Assembly (NCBI RefSeq): GCF_041381155.1
Contig: NC_091134.1
Coordinates: forward strand, 9,518,755-9,582,754
Direction of reading: 5' to 3'
Length of the DNA stretch: 64,000 nucleotides
Source: Argopecten irradians
Lineage: Eukaryota; Mollusca; Bivalvia; Pectinida; Pectinidae
Shown: in pieces, positions 13,150 to 25,537 of the stretch
Layout of the letters: every line of letters begins with the position of its first letter
Numbering within the stretch: position 1 is the first letter of the stretch
The notes under the pieces: generated by a model
Seen by the model: only the letters and a program-made list of their open reading frames with translations
Told to the model about the DNA's origin: nothing
Database searches by the model: none
Program-made: the position numbers and the translations under genes

Positions 13150-14681
13150 TGTGTTATTTCGTGTAACAACCTGACTAGGTCATGTAAACAAACCTTATAG
13201 AAGTATAGAAACCATGTACACAAGTTCAGACTCATAGTTAATTAAGATAGACACCAAAATTACTAATTACTGACTATGAATCATAATCGTACATCCACAA
13301 TGGGTAAATATGCTGCTTATAATCACCAAGTCAAATTAAAGTATTACTTAAACTCTCTAGAGATGAAAGAAGAGGAAGATGCTGATAATGACTTTTTGTT
13401 GTGCCACTTCTAAAACGTCTATATCAAATGAAAGCAGCCAAGAAAGGATTTTTGGAAATGTCACTTTATCTAGACTTAGTGAATGTGAAACTCAATGCTA
13501 TTGACCTAATTATATTGCGTATTGGCAATTCATGTCCCATCGGAGTGAAACAATAGTTTAAAATACTATTTTTTCACGTCGACAGACTTTTATGTTCCTC
13601 CAAAACAACTAGCTATACATTGACAGCGGGATTAATCAAACGCTTACCAAGCCAGTCTTTACGAAAATGGAGGTACAAATATATGAAAATGAAACTTTAA
13701 AAGATGAATAAAATGACTCTTAATGTCGTGCCATAGATATTGCATAAAAAGCACATCCTTGTTGGTAAATGAGGGGTAAAAGTGTGGAGGTTGTCATTAG
13801 AAATAGCATTTTAACGACATCAGATAAAAATACACAAGATGTCATTGTGATATCAGTAATATGTTGAAGGATAACATTACGAACATGTGATCACGGTGAT
13901 TTTGTTCCATTGACATTCCTGATCTTTGAATAAAACACCATTGATTCCTATAAACGAAAGACTGCACATTAAAAGAACAAGCAGACAAGACACCAGCTTC
14001 GTGCTAACAACCCAGAAAACTAAAGGATTAGAGGAAGCTTGGTAAAGATTAACCAACTGAACTACTTATTAATCACCCAATTTATATTAGGATGAAGTCA
14101 TTCTTCACATACGTTGAACACGAAGAGAGCATCTATTAAATTGAACTTACGAAATGAGAGGTTGACTCGTTTTTCCATAATTCACCGTCAACCAGTCTAG
14201 TATATGGTGTTATTTTGCTGATTCAATCGCTGTAATTGGTAGAGTTTCTGTTGTTTTTGCAAGAGCATGGGTCATCGACACATCTGAACCGTAAAGAGGG
14301 GCCTGTTTCAAAACCATAGGCCATTTTGTTTTTGGCGCCTGTTCACTATGTGTATAAACAATGAATAAAGGAACAAATTAACATGGTTGCATTTATCGGC
14401 ATGTAATTGAATGTCAGCGGAAAATTATTCCTTTCATTTCTTTCAAATTTGAACTTAGATCAGACCCAATTTCACGTACAAATTTGGCATACATCTCGAC
14501 CGAAAAGGTCCGTTTTAATGTAGTTATACAGCGAGTGTGTAGTGATAAATACGATACTAAAGATATGTTTTCGGTGCAATAACTCAAAGTTGGAATTAAT
14601 TAGAACGAATGAAAACAATTTGTTATGTGATGGATTGGTCTAACTCGTCACACCTTGGCGTCCTCCTCCGCACAGGAGGTT
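13150..14681. other. Intergenic, nothing recognised
   Basis: No coding exon, repeat array or RNA gene could be supported between the hammerhead and the promoter region of the second flavoprotein gene. Confidence 0.45.
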
Positions 14682-14688
14682 TATATAT
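14682..14688 (+). promoter_or_regulatory. Putative TATA box of second flavoprotein gene
   Basis: TATATAT lies about 40 bases before the ATG at 14,728, after a GC-richer stretch (GGCGTCCTCCTCCGCACAGG). This arrangement resembles the first paralogue. No transcript evidence is available. Confidence 0.45.
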
Positions 14689-14727
14689 CTCACTGCGACA
14701 GGCTGATCCATAGTCAGTAACGTAAAG

Positions 14728-17700
14728 ATGGCTAGTCGGTGGAGTACGATCGTATTGTTTATCCTAGTACAGGTAAGACAAACCTTTCTTTCTAAAATAT
14801 GTACATGATGATAAAGTTGAATTTAATATCCTACTGGGACAGAACTCGTAGATAGCTCTAGCATTGTTCAAGTCTTTTTTGTTCACCAATAAACGTGATT
14901 AAAATGAAAATATAAACTTTTATATATACTTTACAGATGAAAGGGATATGGGTTTGTTAGAATTGGTGTTAGGTATAGAAATATTTTTTGTGTATTTTTT
15001 TTAATTGCGAAAACTATTATCTTAACAAATATACTAATGATATAGACGTATTCAGAATAATTAAATATTCTGAATGTCTAATTTATTAATTCCTCCAAAT
15101 GTGACTAATTCACGTACCACGTGATACCAGATAACGTTATGCGGGACTAGTATCTCCAGTGGTGATGGAACGTAGCTCTTTGTAATCTTCCCGCTGAAAT
15201 GACGTTATCCCGCGATAATGTCATTTGACTTCATTCCATCACCAATAGAAACAATAGTCACGCACAAACGTTATCGGGTATCACGTGGTACGTGAATGAG
15301 TCCCATTCAACAATAATTCCCGACAACAAAAATAAATTAAAAACAAAACATGAGACACCACAATGTTTGATGCGGTTAAAGTTTCACTTATGAGACGTGC
15401 AGTAAGTGTGTTATTAATTTTCAGGAATCGAAATTTGAACAACAGAAAGTCGGGATGCCCATTTCTGTTATAGACCAAAATAAGTATCTCCATTGGTACA
15501 ATATTATAATTGTCCTAATCATCAATTGTCAGTTTTTGAGATTAAAGCTTATTTGAAGACACGTGTTGACCATTGTGGTTCAAAGTATATGAAACATTTA
15601 CTTTCAAATATGTGTTTAGCGGTCTTGTTATTGTATTTAATGGCCAGGTTTTTTAAACAAGAGGATAAAATATGTTAAAATAAGGGTTTTAAACTAGAAG
15701 ATAATATTGGAGCATATGAAATGGGAAAATGAATATGAACTTCCGGTTTCTTTTAAAACGTCCCTTTCCATTGTGCAATTTATGAATAAATGTTGATGTT
15801 GATTATCATCATAATTTACGCAAAGAAAAATTTAATAACATGTTGAGACTTAAAGTGTTGAGACGATATCTTTAATTTGATAAAGACTGTTTAAGAAATT
15901 ATAAAATATCACTGTAGCATTTTTTAATTTTATCGGGGTATGAAAAAAAAAATGTTTGCAAACTGTGTGAATCCGCGTAGCGGATTCTCACAAAAGTTTG
16001 CAAACATTTTTTCCATACCTCTATAAAATTAAAAAATGATAGTATAAATGGTTCGGGTAATCTATTTTACGAGAGTCCAGGCAGCTGGTGAAGCCATAGC
16101 ATTATGGCAGTTTGCTTTGTTGGTAAAAATTGATTTTAGTTTTTGATATCCATTAATTTTTGTTAGAATATCCTTAATGTGTCAACATCTATGTCGTATA
16201 AAAAACAGTAGTTCACATTTTATAGTAAATATTTGATGCATAATACATCAAAGAGATTATAAAATTAATTATAAGTATTGATGTCACTATTTGATGTAAC
16301 ATTATAGTGGTTTTTCAAGGGATTCTTTTTTCCGAATCAATACGCAACGTCAATGTCTCTGTTGTGACGTCACGATAACGTCGGGGTGTCGCGTCATTCT
16401 CGGATTTTTTTCATAGTGGTATGCAAAAAACATGTTGGCCAATCAGAAAGCCATATTTGGTATGAAAACAAAGAAAAATTAATTATAGTGGTATGCAAAC
16501 AAAGTATTGACCAATCACAAAGCCAAATTTGGTATGAAAACAAAGAAAAATTAATTATTGAACTTTATACTCTTCGATTGAAAAGGAAATTTCGATGTAA
16601 TACCACTTAAGTGTGGAGGTCGTGGCGCAGGGTGTGTCCGCAGATGTCAAATCGAGTAATATTTAACTCGATTTCTTATTTTGTCGGCACATAAAATATA
16701 TTTTGTTTTTAGGGCGAGCATACTCTCACCCTATTCTTTTCCTTGTCGGGTGTGGAGTCTGTGTACATCCGCTGTGCGCAGGTTCCAACTGCGCACGTGA
16801 TTCTGGAAGTCACTTTCTAATACCGTTTAATAGACTTCGCCGTGATTTACTGACACCAACCTTTCAAAAATAAGAGATACCTGTCAGCGATGTTCTTCTG
16901 TAAATTAACAATAATGAAATTAAACATTGCTAAACACATTCGTTTTGTGTAAATTTTACGTGGCGTATCAAACCTCCGAAACAATACAATGCGAATCAGG
17001 TTAATATAGTCAATAGAAGAAAGAGACGAAACGGATAACTTTTAGTACCGGCCAAAGACATTTACAGTGTTACTCAGCAGATTATATTTAATTTCTTTCA
17101 CATCATCCTAGGTCCTAGGTAAACATATACGTTGTACTATCGCTTACTAACCCCAGTGACCATAGACCGTATTTGCTAATAAATATAATAATAATAAATA
17201 TTTATAAAATCACCTAGCTTAGCGTAGGAGAGACAGAATAATATATAAAAAAAGCATTATATAATATCAGTCCGCGTGCCTGAGCTCTAATTCTGATGTA
17301 CCCAGAAAGGCATCCAAGCACGACACAGGTAATTACATGTATATATAAGTCACCACGTGCACAGAGACTTGACAGTGTAGCGGACGACTATTTTGAACAG
17401 AGAAACAAGTCTATCGTATCAATATGTATTAAAGAACACAATTAAGTAATTTCACTTTATAGTTCTGATGACGTAAATCAAAGGAAATATTTATTAAAAT
17501 ACATCAAGGAAATAAACTATTTCCAAGGATAATGAGCGATAGTACTACGTAGCATAGGCTTATGAGTATATTGTATATATATGCGGGTTATTTATAAATT
17601 AGGTGTTACAGTTTTGTACGTGCAAAATATCTCACCACAGAAGCTTTATACATGATATCGTTCTGGTAATTAAGGTTTTAGGAAATAAATAGTGAGCACT

Positions 17701-20574
17701 TAATGCCTAACAGACATATTTCTAGGTTGTTTTTTTTGTTGGAATAACAGAACTTGCATGCATTCATGATATAAAAAGAAAAATTAAACTATACATTTAC
17801 AGAAATATTTTCTTCTTTCTGCAGGTTGCTTTCACGCAGCCTTCAAGTCCTGACAACCAACAAAGAGGTACGTATTTTATGAATTTACAAGAGAAAATAT
17901 ATAAGGATATTTATGTGACTAATATCGAACTATTTGTCAATATTATTCTACTCTCACGAAGACGATTCTTACCTTTTCTCACAATTTACAGTTATTCAAT
18001 ATTTTTCATTTTCTTTCACTTTCTATTTTAGAATAATAGGCCGAAACAAATAGCATATTTTCTTTTTTTTGAGTATTAATTTGCTATGTTAAATATAAAA
18101 TATATACATTACACAATTTAATCCGAAAGATAAAAGGGACATAACTCCGATTTATTAATTACGTTCCATCTAAGGAACGGTTTATATCTATATTCTGAAC
18201 AGCATAGCATAAGTATCATATTGTATAAAATATGTTTTTCTCACTATTTTCATGTATTCTCAATACGTATTTCAATAACTAATCCGTGGAATAAAATGCT
18301 AACAATAAATTTTAAATCCCACTTTCATTAGTAACTACTAGCAACTGTCTAATTTCTTCAGAATGCTTCAAAAGTATAGTAATTTGACACATAACATGTA
18401 CACTTTCCTTTTATTGTTTAGTTCGTATTGACAACATACATAGGAACGCAATGAAGATACCAGGCCCTAAATCACTGAGTGACAAAATCGCTATTGTTGG
18501 AGGGGGCCCTTCGGGAATCCATATGGCTTATAAACTTAAGGTAAAATGAATAAATTATGCATACGAAACTAGCTGCATTTTTTCATTATTTCATTTTTAT
18601 CTTAACCTTTTTTATCAGGCACTGTATTACCCATAGTATTAATTACTTAAATGCCGTGATGTTTTTTCACCTATGCTAAGTAGTGTTTTTAAGGGAAACA
18701 TATCATAAATACCTTGCTAAAACATTTCTAGTACAGAATGCTGATGTATCTGAATTACATGTAAACGTTAAGCACTACATTTGATAATGAATGTACATTT
18801 ATTGCAAAGTTGCCAAATTATGATAATTGTATGTAAAACTTCATTTTCAGAAAGCTGGATTTAAGAACGTAGTTGTGTTTGAACAGTCAGATGAAGTTGG
18901 TGGGAAATCTCGAACTATTTATCACCGAGGGGTTCCGCATGAATTCGGGACGTGTTATGGTCATCCAGATTACGAGGAGATCTACGATCTAGTTCGAGAG
19001 CTCGATGCCGGAGAAATTCTTCCAATGCCCGCTCCCGATATGTGGGTCGATTCCCCTAAAGGCAAAGGTTAGCGAGTATCTTGTTATCTAGATGCCATGA
19101 TATTTAGCGATTTTTTATTATACAAAATAAAATAAAATAAACAAATAACTAATAAGAAAATATAAAATCACAAAATACAAAACAACGTTATAACTGAATA
19201 ATAGTTATTCTGATTTTTTTTCCAAATTATATATTCCAACACTACGTTATAACTGAATAATAGTTATTCTGATTTTTTTTTCAAATTATATATTCCAACA
19301 AGGTCTATGTCTATGAAGTATTAATTTAGGTAATACATTTACATACTTACCTCATCATTTTGAGTATACATAAAGATACAATGTTTTGTGTGTTTTTCAT
19401 ATTAAACATAAATTTGATTTATTTATATCTTCCAGTACCCCTGTCAACATCCCAATATTACGGATTGGAGGCCCGAAGGTTAAAACCTGACCTAGCTAAT
19501 GGAACAGAACTTGCGTTTTTTATGTCAGCTATTCGGAAATATGTTGGACTACATAGACAATTCTTTGGCGAATACGAGGGAATGTTAATGCCTCGTCCGA
19601 GTCGCCAAGTACTAGCTGCGACAAATATGACATTTTTGGAATTTTTACGTAGAAACGATATTGAAATTTTAAAAGCGCTTTTCTTACCAGCGGCCACCAT
19701 GCAAGGCTATGGTCACGTAGATGAGATTTCCGCGTTGTATGCCATGATGTGGCTCACGCCAAAATTTCTTTTAGGAATAATACCTCGAAACGACGGAACT
19801 CGGAATATCAAAATTCTCAGCAAAGGATTCCAGTTTCTGTGGCAAGAGATGAAACGACAACATAATCTCAACGTTAAGTTGAATAGTCCAGTTCTTGGAA
19901 TCATAAAATCTAGAAATGGCTTTCGTATTGTTTACAAAGATTGTGATTACTATCGTTTTGAAAAATTTGATTTTCTTATGTTAACTCCGACATTAAGAAC
20001 GATGGCAAAAATGATACAATTCAACAGAGAGGAAAATTCATATTTCAAAAGGTCTTTTGACTATTATATTATATCAACACTAGTTGATACTACATATGGA
20101 AAACGAAGCGGGGCGCCAACGGGATATTACGTCAATAATATATTAAGCAAGATCGATAATCTGGTTTGGGGATTCCGAGACTCCTATGCTTCGATATACG
20201 ATATTACTGGAGCAAACTACTCGAGTGGAATTTACCCCGGGGGTTCAGATGGGAAGAAGGTAGAGTCTGCAATATACTACCAGGAGCCCCAATCAAGACC
20301 GAATCGGAGAACTGCTCAACTGGCGTTACGAGATCATATTGAAAATGTGTACCAGGCAAAAGTTGTCGAAGTGCAGAAACAGGTTGTTTGGGAGAACTAC
20401 TTTCCAAGGTTTTCCGTCGCGGATATGGCCAGTGGGATATTATGGGATATATTGGACATGCAAGGGAAGTATGGAATCTGGTATCTCGGATCATCCGTGT
20501 CGTTTGAATCTCTCACTGGTGTCATGGGATACAATAACTTGATTTTAAAACATTATGACATTCCTACAAAGTAA
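14728..20574 (+). CDS. Secreted FAD-dependent amine-oxidase-like flavoprotein, paralogue 2 (5 exons)
   Basis: Exons: 14,728-14,772; 17,825-17,867; 18,422-18,540; 18,851-19,067; 19,436-20,574. They encode 520 aa with the same intron phases (0,1,0,1) as the upstream gene. A signal peptide (STIVLFILVQVAFT) occupies roughly residues 5-19. The FAD-binding loop is GGGPSG at 56-61, followed by KLK, Glu80 and VGGKS at 85-89. The central region shares long identical blocks with paralogue 1, including MTFLEFLR, QGYGH(I/V)DE(I/V)SALY and KILSKGFQFLW. The C-terminus carries GSSVSFES. The two genes are therefore a tandem duplication. They have diverged at many surface positions, and the signal peptides differ. 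An oxidase or dehydrogenase role on a small molecule is inferred from the fold; the substrate is unknown. Intron 1 (3.05 kb) contains two foldback elements, and intron 4 contains a 59-bp duplication. Confidence 0.87.
15103..15302. mobile_element. 200-bp foldback (MITE-like) element in intron 1
   Basis: The ends are inverted copies: GACTAATTCACGTACCACG on the left pairs with CGTGGTACGTGAATGAGTC on the right, and pairing continues inwards through GTGATACC.GATAACGTT. A second inner pair (TGGTGATGGAA / TTCCATCACCA) extends the fold, so nearly the whole unit is one imperfect hairpin. There is no coding capacity and no clear target duplication. Confidence 0.75.
15911..16043. mobile_element. 133-bp foldback element (GTGAATCCGCGTAGCG family, copy 1)
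   Basis: The left arm runs from ACTGTAGCATTTTTTAATTTT through ATGTTTGCAAACTGTGTGAATCCGC. The right arm returns through GGATTCTCACAAAAGTTTGCAAACAT to AAAATTAAAAAATGATAGT, with GTAGC at the tip. The same tip and inner arms recur at 37,313-37,464. Confidence 0.75.
16320..16620. repeat. Flank of foldback family with 72-bp tandem duplication
   Basis: ATACGCAACGTCAATGTCTCT and CATTCTCGGATTTT match the flank of the related foldback at 37.47-37.55 kb, so the family extends beyond the hairpin. Within it, 16,413-16,556 is a direct duplication with period 72: ATAGTGGTATGCAAA...CCAATCA.AAAGCCA...AAAAATTAATTAT occurs twice with a few differences. Confidence 0.6.
19187..19304. repeat. 59-bp tandem duplication in intron 4
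   Basis: GTTATAACTGAATAATAGTTATTCTG followed by a T run and CAAATTATATATTCCAACA is present twice in direct succession, beginning at 19,187 and 19,246, almost identical. The high identity suggests a recent event. Confidence 0.8.
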
Positions 20575-21123
20575 ATTTATAAATAACGATTTAATTCCTG
20601 TTCCGCAATATACCATGTGTAGCTCAATAATTATTGTCTGGGTGTATAAAAATATTGATATAGCAAAGCCTTTAGTATGAGATGTTGTGACCCTTAGTTG
20701 CTCATGCGTTTTTAGTGAAGTCCCTAATATTAGGTGTTGTCGTCAGAGCAATTTGACTGCTTCCAACACAGTTGATAATTTTTCAGTAATGTTTAATTTG
20801 GTAAGGTGTAGGTCCTTTTTCAGCATTGTGCAATACCCAAATGAACCAGGTACTATATGATCACATTTAAATGGAAAGATAATTGAAAATATTGAATAAA
20901 TAAATAAACATTGAAAGTACGATAGAATGCCATTATAATATGTTTTTGTAAATTGACTATAAAATAAAAGCGAATTACAAAAAAATATATTATGATATGT
21001 ATGTACATAATTTATTCTATTGGAGAATATTCTTTGATTCGTCTGATGTATTTCTATTACCATTTATTATACCATATATGTTTTGTAGGCGTTATACAGA
21101 ACTAACCTAATGGAATATTTACA
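20575..21123. other. 3' flank of second flavoprotein gene
   Basis: No gene seen. An AATAAA at 20,895-20,900 is the first full consensus polyadenylation signal after the stop codon and may end the transcript, giving a 3' UTR of roughly 340 bases. Confidence 0.4.
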
Positions 21124-21354
21124 TTTATCACATAATCCGCCTGATACAAGTGATTTCGCCCTTGTAACTAGTGTAATATGGAGCCATTCTCACTGGCTTG
21201 AAATTAATTGTGTCGTCAGCCAGAAAAAACTAAATGACGTCATGGAAATGACGTTATTTCAGGATAACTAGGCCGGCGGGACGAAATGGCGGCCTCTGAT
21301 GGATGTTTTTAATACATTCTTTGTTATGTAGGTATTTGTAGTTATGTGATAAAA
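21124..21354. mobile_element. MITE-like element with TTTATCACATAA ends, copy 1
   Basis: It opens TTTATCACATAATCCGCCTGAT and closes with TAGTTATGTGATAAA, an inverted repeat of about 12 bases. The body has GTGTAATATG, ATGACGT and AAATGGCGGCC words shared in order with 38,297-38,566. Similarity between the two copies continues past the right end (GTGTTCATTTCATATGAG), so the full repeat is larger than the TIR-bounded unit. Confidence 0.65.
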
Positions 21355-21789
21355 AGCATTTCAAATTTGTGTTCATTTCATATGAGATTTTATGAAACTC
21401 GTCTTGAAGTTTCTTGTAAGATCCTATATAGTTACATATTTATGTTTTGTAAATACTGTAAGGATTTAAAAAAAAATCCTCTGTCCGATGTCAATTCCAA
21501 ACCCTGTCAATCAATGTTTTCTTTCTGAATAAAAAAACTTCACATAAATTACAACGAAATGAAATCATGTGTTCTGCTGAACGGTTTATACCTGTAGTCA
21601 TGGTTAAATGATTACACGCGATGAACAGAAAGTCTTATGATTCTTTTTCAAACATCATATGGAACATTTGGTTTATAGACAATAAACGCTTATTGATTTA
21701 AAACGAATTTCTAACAGAAAACGGCAGTCTTGTGTGGATAGCAATGATAGAAGGATTAAAATGACCTGACAAATTACCACAAGCTCTCT

Positions 21790-21905
21790 GTGGGTCAAGA
21801 GTTCGAATCCATGCAAGGCGGTTGTCGGGTTCTTATTACAGTTTTGTGGGTTTCCTCCGGTTAATCTGGTTTCCCTCTCCTTCTGATCCTCCTTACGTCC
21901 TTTAC
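21790..21905 (+). mobile_element. tRNA-derived SINE-like fragment
   Basis: A B-box-like GTTCGAATCC at 21,802 is followed by GGTTGTCGGGTTC and GTGGGTTTCCTCCGG...TGGTTTCCCTC. I recognise this order of motifs from memory as mollusc and other invertebrate SINE tails. The A-box end is not clear, so the copy is probably truncated. Confidence 0.45.
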
Positions 21906-23004
21906 TGACCCTCGCTGACCATAGAACATTGGTTTTAATTTTAACCAATCAAATTTACTGAAGCAGATCGTTGCCTCCTTCCTTCATCTTTTATAAAAGT
22001 TTAATTTGCGTCAGATGGAGACCAATACACATTCGGCACTGCTAAATTTGTATTGTACTTCGAATTCTTACTGTATAGCATCAATATTTTGAAAAAAGGG
22101 ATGTCTAACATTTAGCTACTGGCACAAGTAAGCATAGTTAATTCCATATATTGTACCTGCTTGTTGTGTAATGTCTGTATTTATGCCTGATTTAAGAAGG
22201 GATTGGTGAGAGTTATTGACATATAGTGTATATAATGAGTATTCGTGTAAAATGATCGTACATAAACATGTATATTGTTGACTTAATATGAATTCAATAA
22301 GTGATAAAGATGTTTGGATATGAATTTATTAGTGTCTTTTCTTTTTTCCGTCGTTTGCATTGCGTACATATTGCTTACGCCAGTCATAAATTATTACTAA
22401 TATTGTACAGATCTAGATTATGCCCGAGCAAAATTCTTCACGATCGATCAAATTAAAAGTAAACAAAATAACATACAGTAAAATCCATGTAACTCGAACT
22501 CGCATTCCACGAATACCCCTCATTCGTCGAACTGATTGTATATGTACGTTATTATTTCTCGAATATCAAATTCAGTGTAATTATAGCCGAATGTTTAACC
22601 ACCGTGATTAATTATAAATAATGTTGATTACATTGCACTAATTAATTCGATTTCAGAAACAAATCAATACAACACTTCACAACAGCAATTTGCATTACGA
22701 TAATAAATTTCCTGGCTTATTTTAGTTTTGCATGAACGTTTGAAAAGCATTAAAAGCTATTACGATCCTATGGATGTTTGAGGTGTTTCATAGCTAATCG
22801 AACGACAATAATCACCCTGTACAGTCGTTTGCTAATTTATCCGACAGTGATAGTGACGATGGTTTAATTAAGACTAATCTATTGACTATAGTAATCGGAG
22901 AAACCTTGCGAAGCTAGATATCAAGGACATCACAGATATATCTCTCTGTATACTCAAAACACAAAAGGCATGTTTGCGATTGCAGTAAAAAAAAACTCCC
23001 ACAC
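21906..23004. other. Intergenic, nothing recognised
   Basis: AT-rich sequence without a supportable gene. A short frame at 22,420-22,611 has no recognisable domain. Confidence 0.45.
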
Positions 23005-23027
23005 ATACACACACACACACACACACA
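23005..23027. repeat. (CA)n microsatellite
   Basis: About ten consecutive AC dinucleotides followed by an A run. Confidence 0.9.
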
Positions 23028-23311
23028 AAAAAACCTTATCACGTAAATTTATGTTTCAAATAGGAAAGGGTATAAAAGAAAAAAATAGGTCACATCAACG
23101 TTTAAATATTACCCGCATTAATCGATTTCACCCTATTCTATTTCAGCAGTATCCCTTATTTCCGGCCAATACCATTTACAAAAATATAAGGTTATGATAA
23201 CAAGTTTTATAAATATTTTTTTTTTGGTTCTCTCAGAGATTGTCTTTATAAAGGTAAAGATAACCAATCTATTGTAGCGGCTGATGTTGGTGAATCTATA
23301 AATGATTAAAT

Positions 23312-24550
23312 CCGTCTTTCTATCAACATGCTGTAAATGTTTACATCAGTCTTTTTATCAACATGCTGTAAATGTTTACATCGACCTTTCAATTCAATAC
23401 ACATGCTGTAAATATTCAAATCAGTCTTTCTATCTACATGCTGTAAATGTTTACATCGACCTTTCAATTCAATACACATGCTGTAAATATTCAAATCAGT
23501 CTTTCTATCAACATGCTGTAAATGTTTACATCGACCTTTCAATTCAATACACATGCTGTAAATATTCAAATCAGTCTTTCTATCAACATACTGTAAATAT
23601 TCAAATCAGTCTTTCTATCAACATGCTGTAAATATTCAAATCAGTCTTTCTATCAACATGCTGTAAATATTCAAATCAGTCTTTCTATCAAACATGCTGT
23701 AAATATTCAAATCAGTCTTTCTATCAACATCAAATATCAACATACTGTAAATATTCAAATCAGTCTTTCATTCAATCACACATGCTGTAAATATTCAAAT
23801 CAGTCTTTCTATCAACATGCTGTAAATGTTACATCGACCTTCAATCAAACACATGCTGTAAATATTCAAATCAGTCTTTTATCAACATACTGTAAATATT
23901 CAAATCAGTCTTTCTATCAACATTCTGTAAATATTCAAATCAGTCTTTCTATCAACATACTGTAAATATTCAAATCAGTCTTTCTATCAACATGCTGTAA
24001 ATATTTAAATCAGTCTTTCTATCAACATGCTGTAAATATTCAAATCAGTCTTTCTATCAACATGCTGTAAATATTAATCATCTTTCTTATCAACATGCTG
24101 TAAATATTAAATCTGTAAATTTAAATCAGTCTTTCTATCAACATGCTGTAAATATTCAAATCAGTCTTTCTATCAACATGCTGTAAATATTCAAATCAGT
24201 CTTTCTATCAACATGCTGTAAATATTCAAATCAGTCTTTCTATCAACATGCTGTAAATATTTAAATCAGTCTTTCTATCAACATGCTGTAAATATTCAAA
24301 TCAGTCTTTCTATCAACATGCTGTAAATATTTAAATCAGTCTTTCTATCAACATACTGTAAATGTTTAAATCAGTCTTTCTATCAACATGCTGTTATTGT
24401 TTAAATCAGCCTTTCTATAAACATGCTGTAACTATCAAAATCAGTCTCTCTATCAACATGCTTTAACTATCAAAATCAGTCTTTCTATCAACATACTGTA
24501 AATATTTAATCGACCTTTCTTTAAACATGCTGTAAATATTTATGTCAGTC
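23312..24550. repeat. 35-bp minisatellite, block 1
   Basis: About 35 copies of a unit close to TCAAATCAGTCTTTCTATCA + ACATGCTGTAAATAT. Units before about 23,570 alternate with a longer variant containing GTTTACATCGACCTTTCAATTCAATACAC, giving a higher-order dimer of about 73-75 bp. Later units are nearly uniform, and several carry single-base deletions. Frames that run through the array are by-products of the repeat. Confidence 0.95.
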
Positions 24551-25537
24551 TTAAAGTTATTTTGCATGCTAATTTTACTGTAACGATATGTCACTTAAAC
24601 ATTTGATATTGGAACATCGACATGTAACTTGATGATTAAGCTCCCCAAAAGCATACGTCGGACAATAAGAGAGCCGAAATCTAGGAATTATATATTCCTG
24701 ACTGGTTTTGAATAAAGCGCCTTCAATCACCGCCATGTATATGTATGTATCAACATAAATTCCCCCGGCACCGGAACACCCGCCTATGTAACGGTACAAC
24801 GAAGTCAGATACACCCCACAAGGGATTACTGGGTTTAGTGTCTATGCCACCCAACAACCAACTCTTCCAACACAAACTAACTACAATTTATATACACATG
24901 CAACCATACACAGAGAACAATTAATTTAACTATTACCATATATCAACCAGCCCCCCAAGGATGCATGTTCATTGACTTCGGGTTTTGTAGGATTCCGAAT
25001 CGTATCAAGTAACTGACGTTCGACACGTCCTGCGCGTATTGAGCCTGGTACATGTAACAAGCGTAAACGCAAATGTATTTGTTTACGTTTTCCTTCTGGC
25101 TAATATGAGCAAATCATGCTGGTATATGTCCATAGATTGAGTATTTTAAACATCCAAATCATATATTTCCGTAATATATTTTGTATTTCAAATATTGTAA
25201 TATGCGAGCATTATTTTCTTTGTAGATCCAGCCTTCTGAGGTCGACCACAGGTTTTGTTGTTTGAAAGTTAGTTGACATTTTCCTTTGGTTTCATAATTG
25301 TCGCGACGATGTTCGGAAGAGTTCGGAATGATTTGGCATCTTTCGAGCATATATTTCACGTGTACACGTTAAAAAGACTTTTTACATTTAAAACTAAAAA
25401 TAATTCCAGTGCTGCAACTTTATAAAAGAAGTAAAATTAGAACGTTTAAAACTCAGACAGACAGAGAAAAATATTTATAACGCTTAAACGGTTTTCACTA
25501 TGAAAAAAAGAGCGAAAGTTATAAACCATACAACTTT
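24551..25537. mobile_element. TIR element inserted in the 35-bp array (core element, copy A)
   Basis: The left end is TTAAAGTTATTTTGC and the right end CATACAACTTT, short inverted repeats of AAAGTT(A/G)TAT type. The interior (TAACGATATGT, TTGATGATTAAGCTCCCC, GAATAAAGCGCC, TCGGGTTTTGTAGGATT, GACGTTCG, TGTTTACGTTTTCCTTCTGGC) matches 33,532-34,282 in order. This copy has about 240 extra bases near 24,735-24,970. The 35-bp array resumes immediately after it with TCAGTCTTTCTATCAACATG, and TCAGTC occurs on both sides, consistent with a short target duplication. No coding frame. Confidence 0.75.

Noticed and set aside
17000-17040. Second hammerhead candidate around GACGAAACGG
   Set aside because: GAAA is present, but no CUGANGA box or stem II partner lies upstream.
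23302-23631. Frames of 87-109 codons with Cys-rich repeats on both strands
   Set aside because: By-products of the 35-bp minisatellite, present only where the higher-order unit avoids stops.
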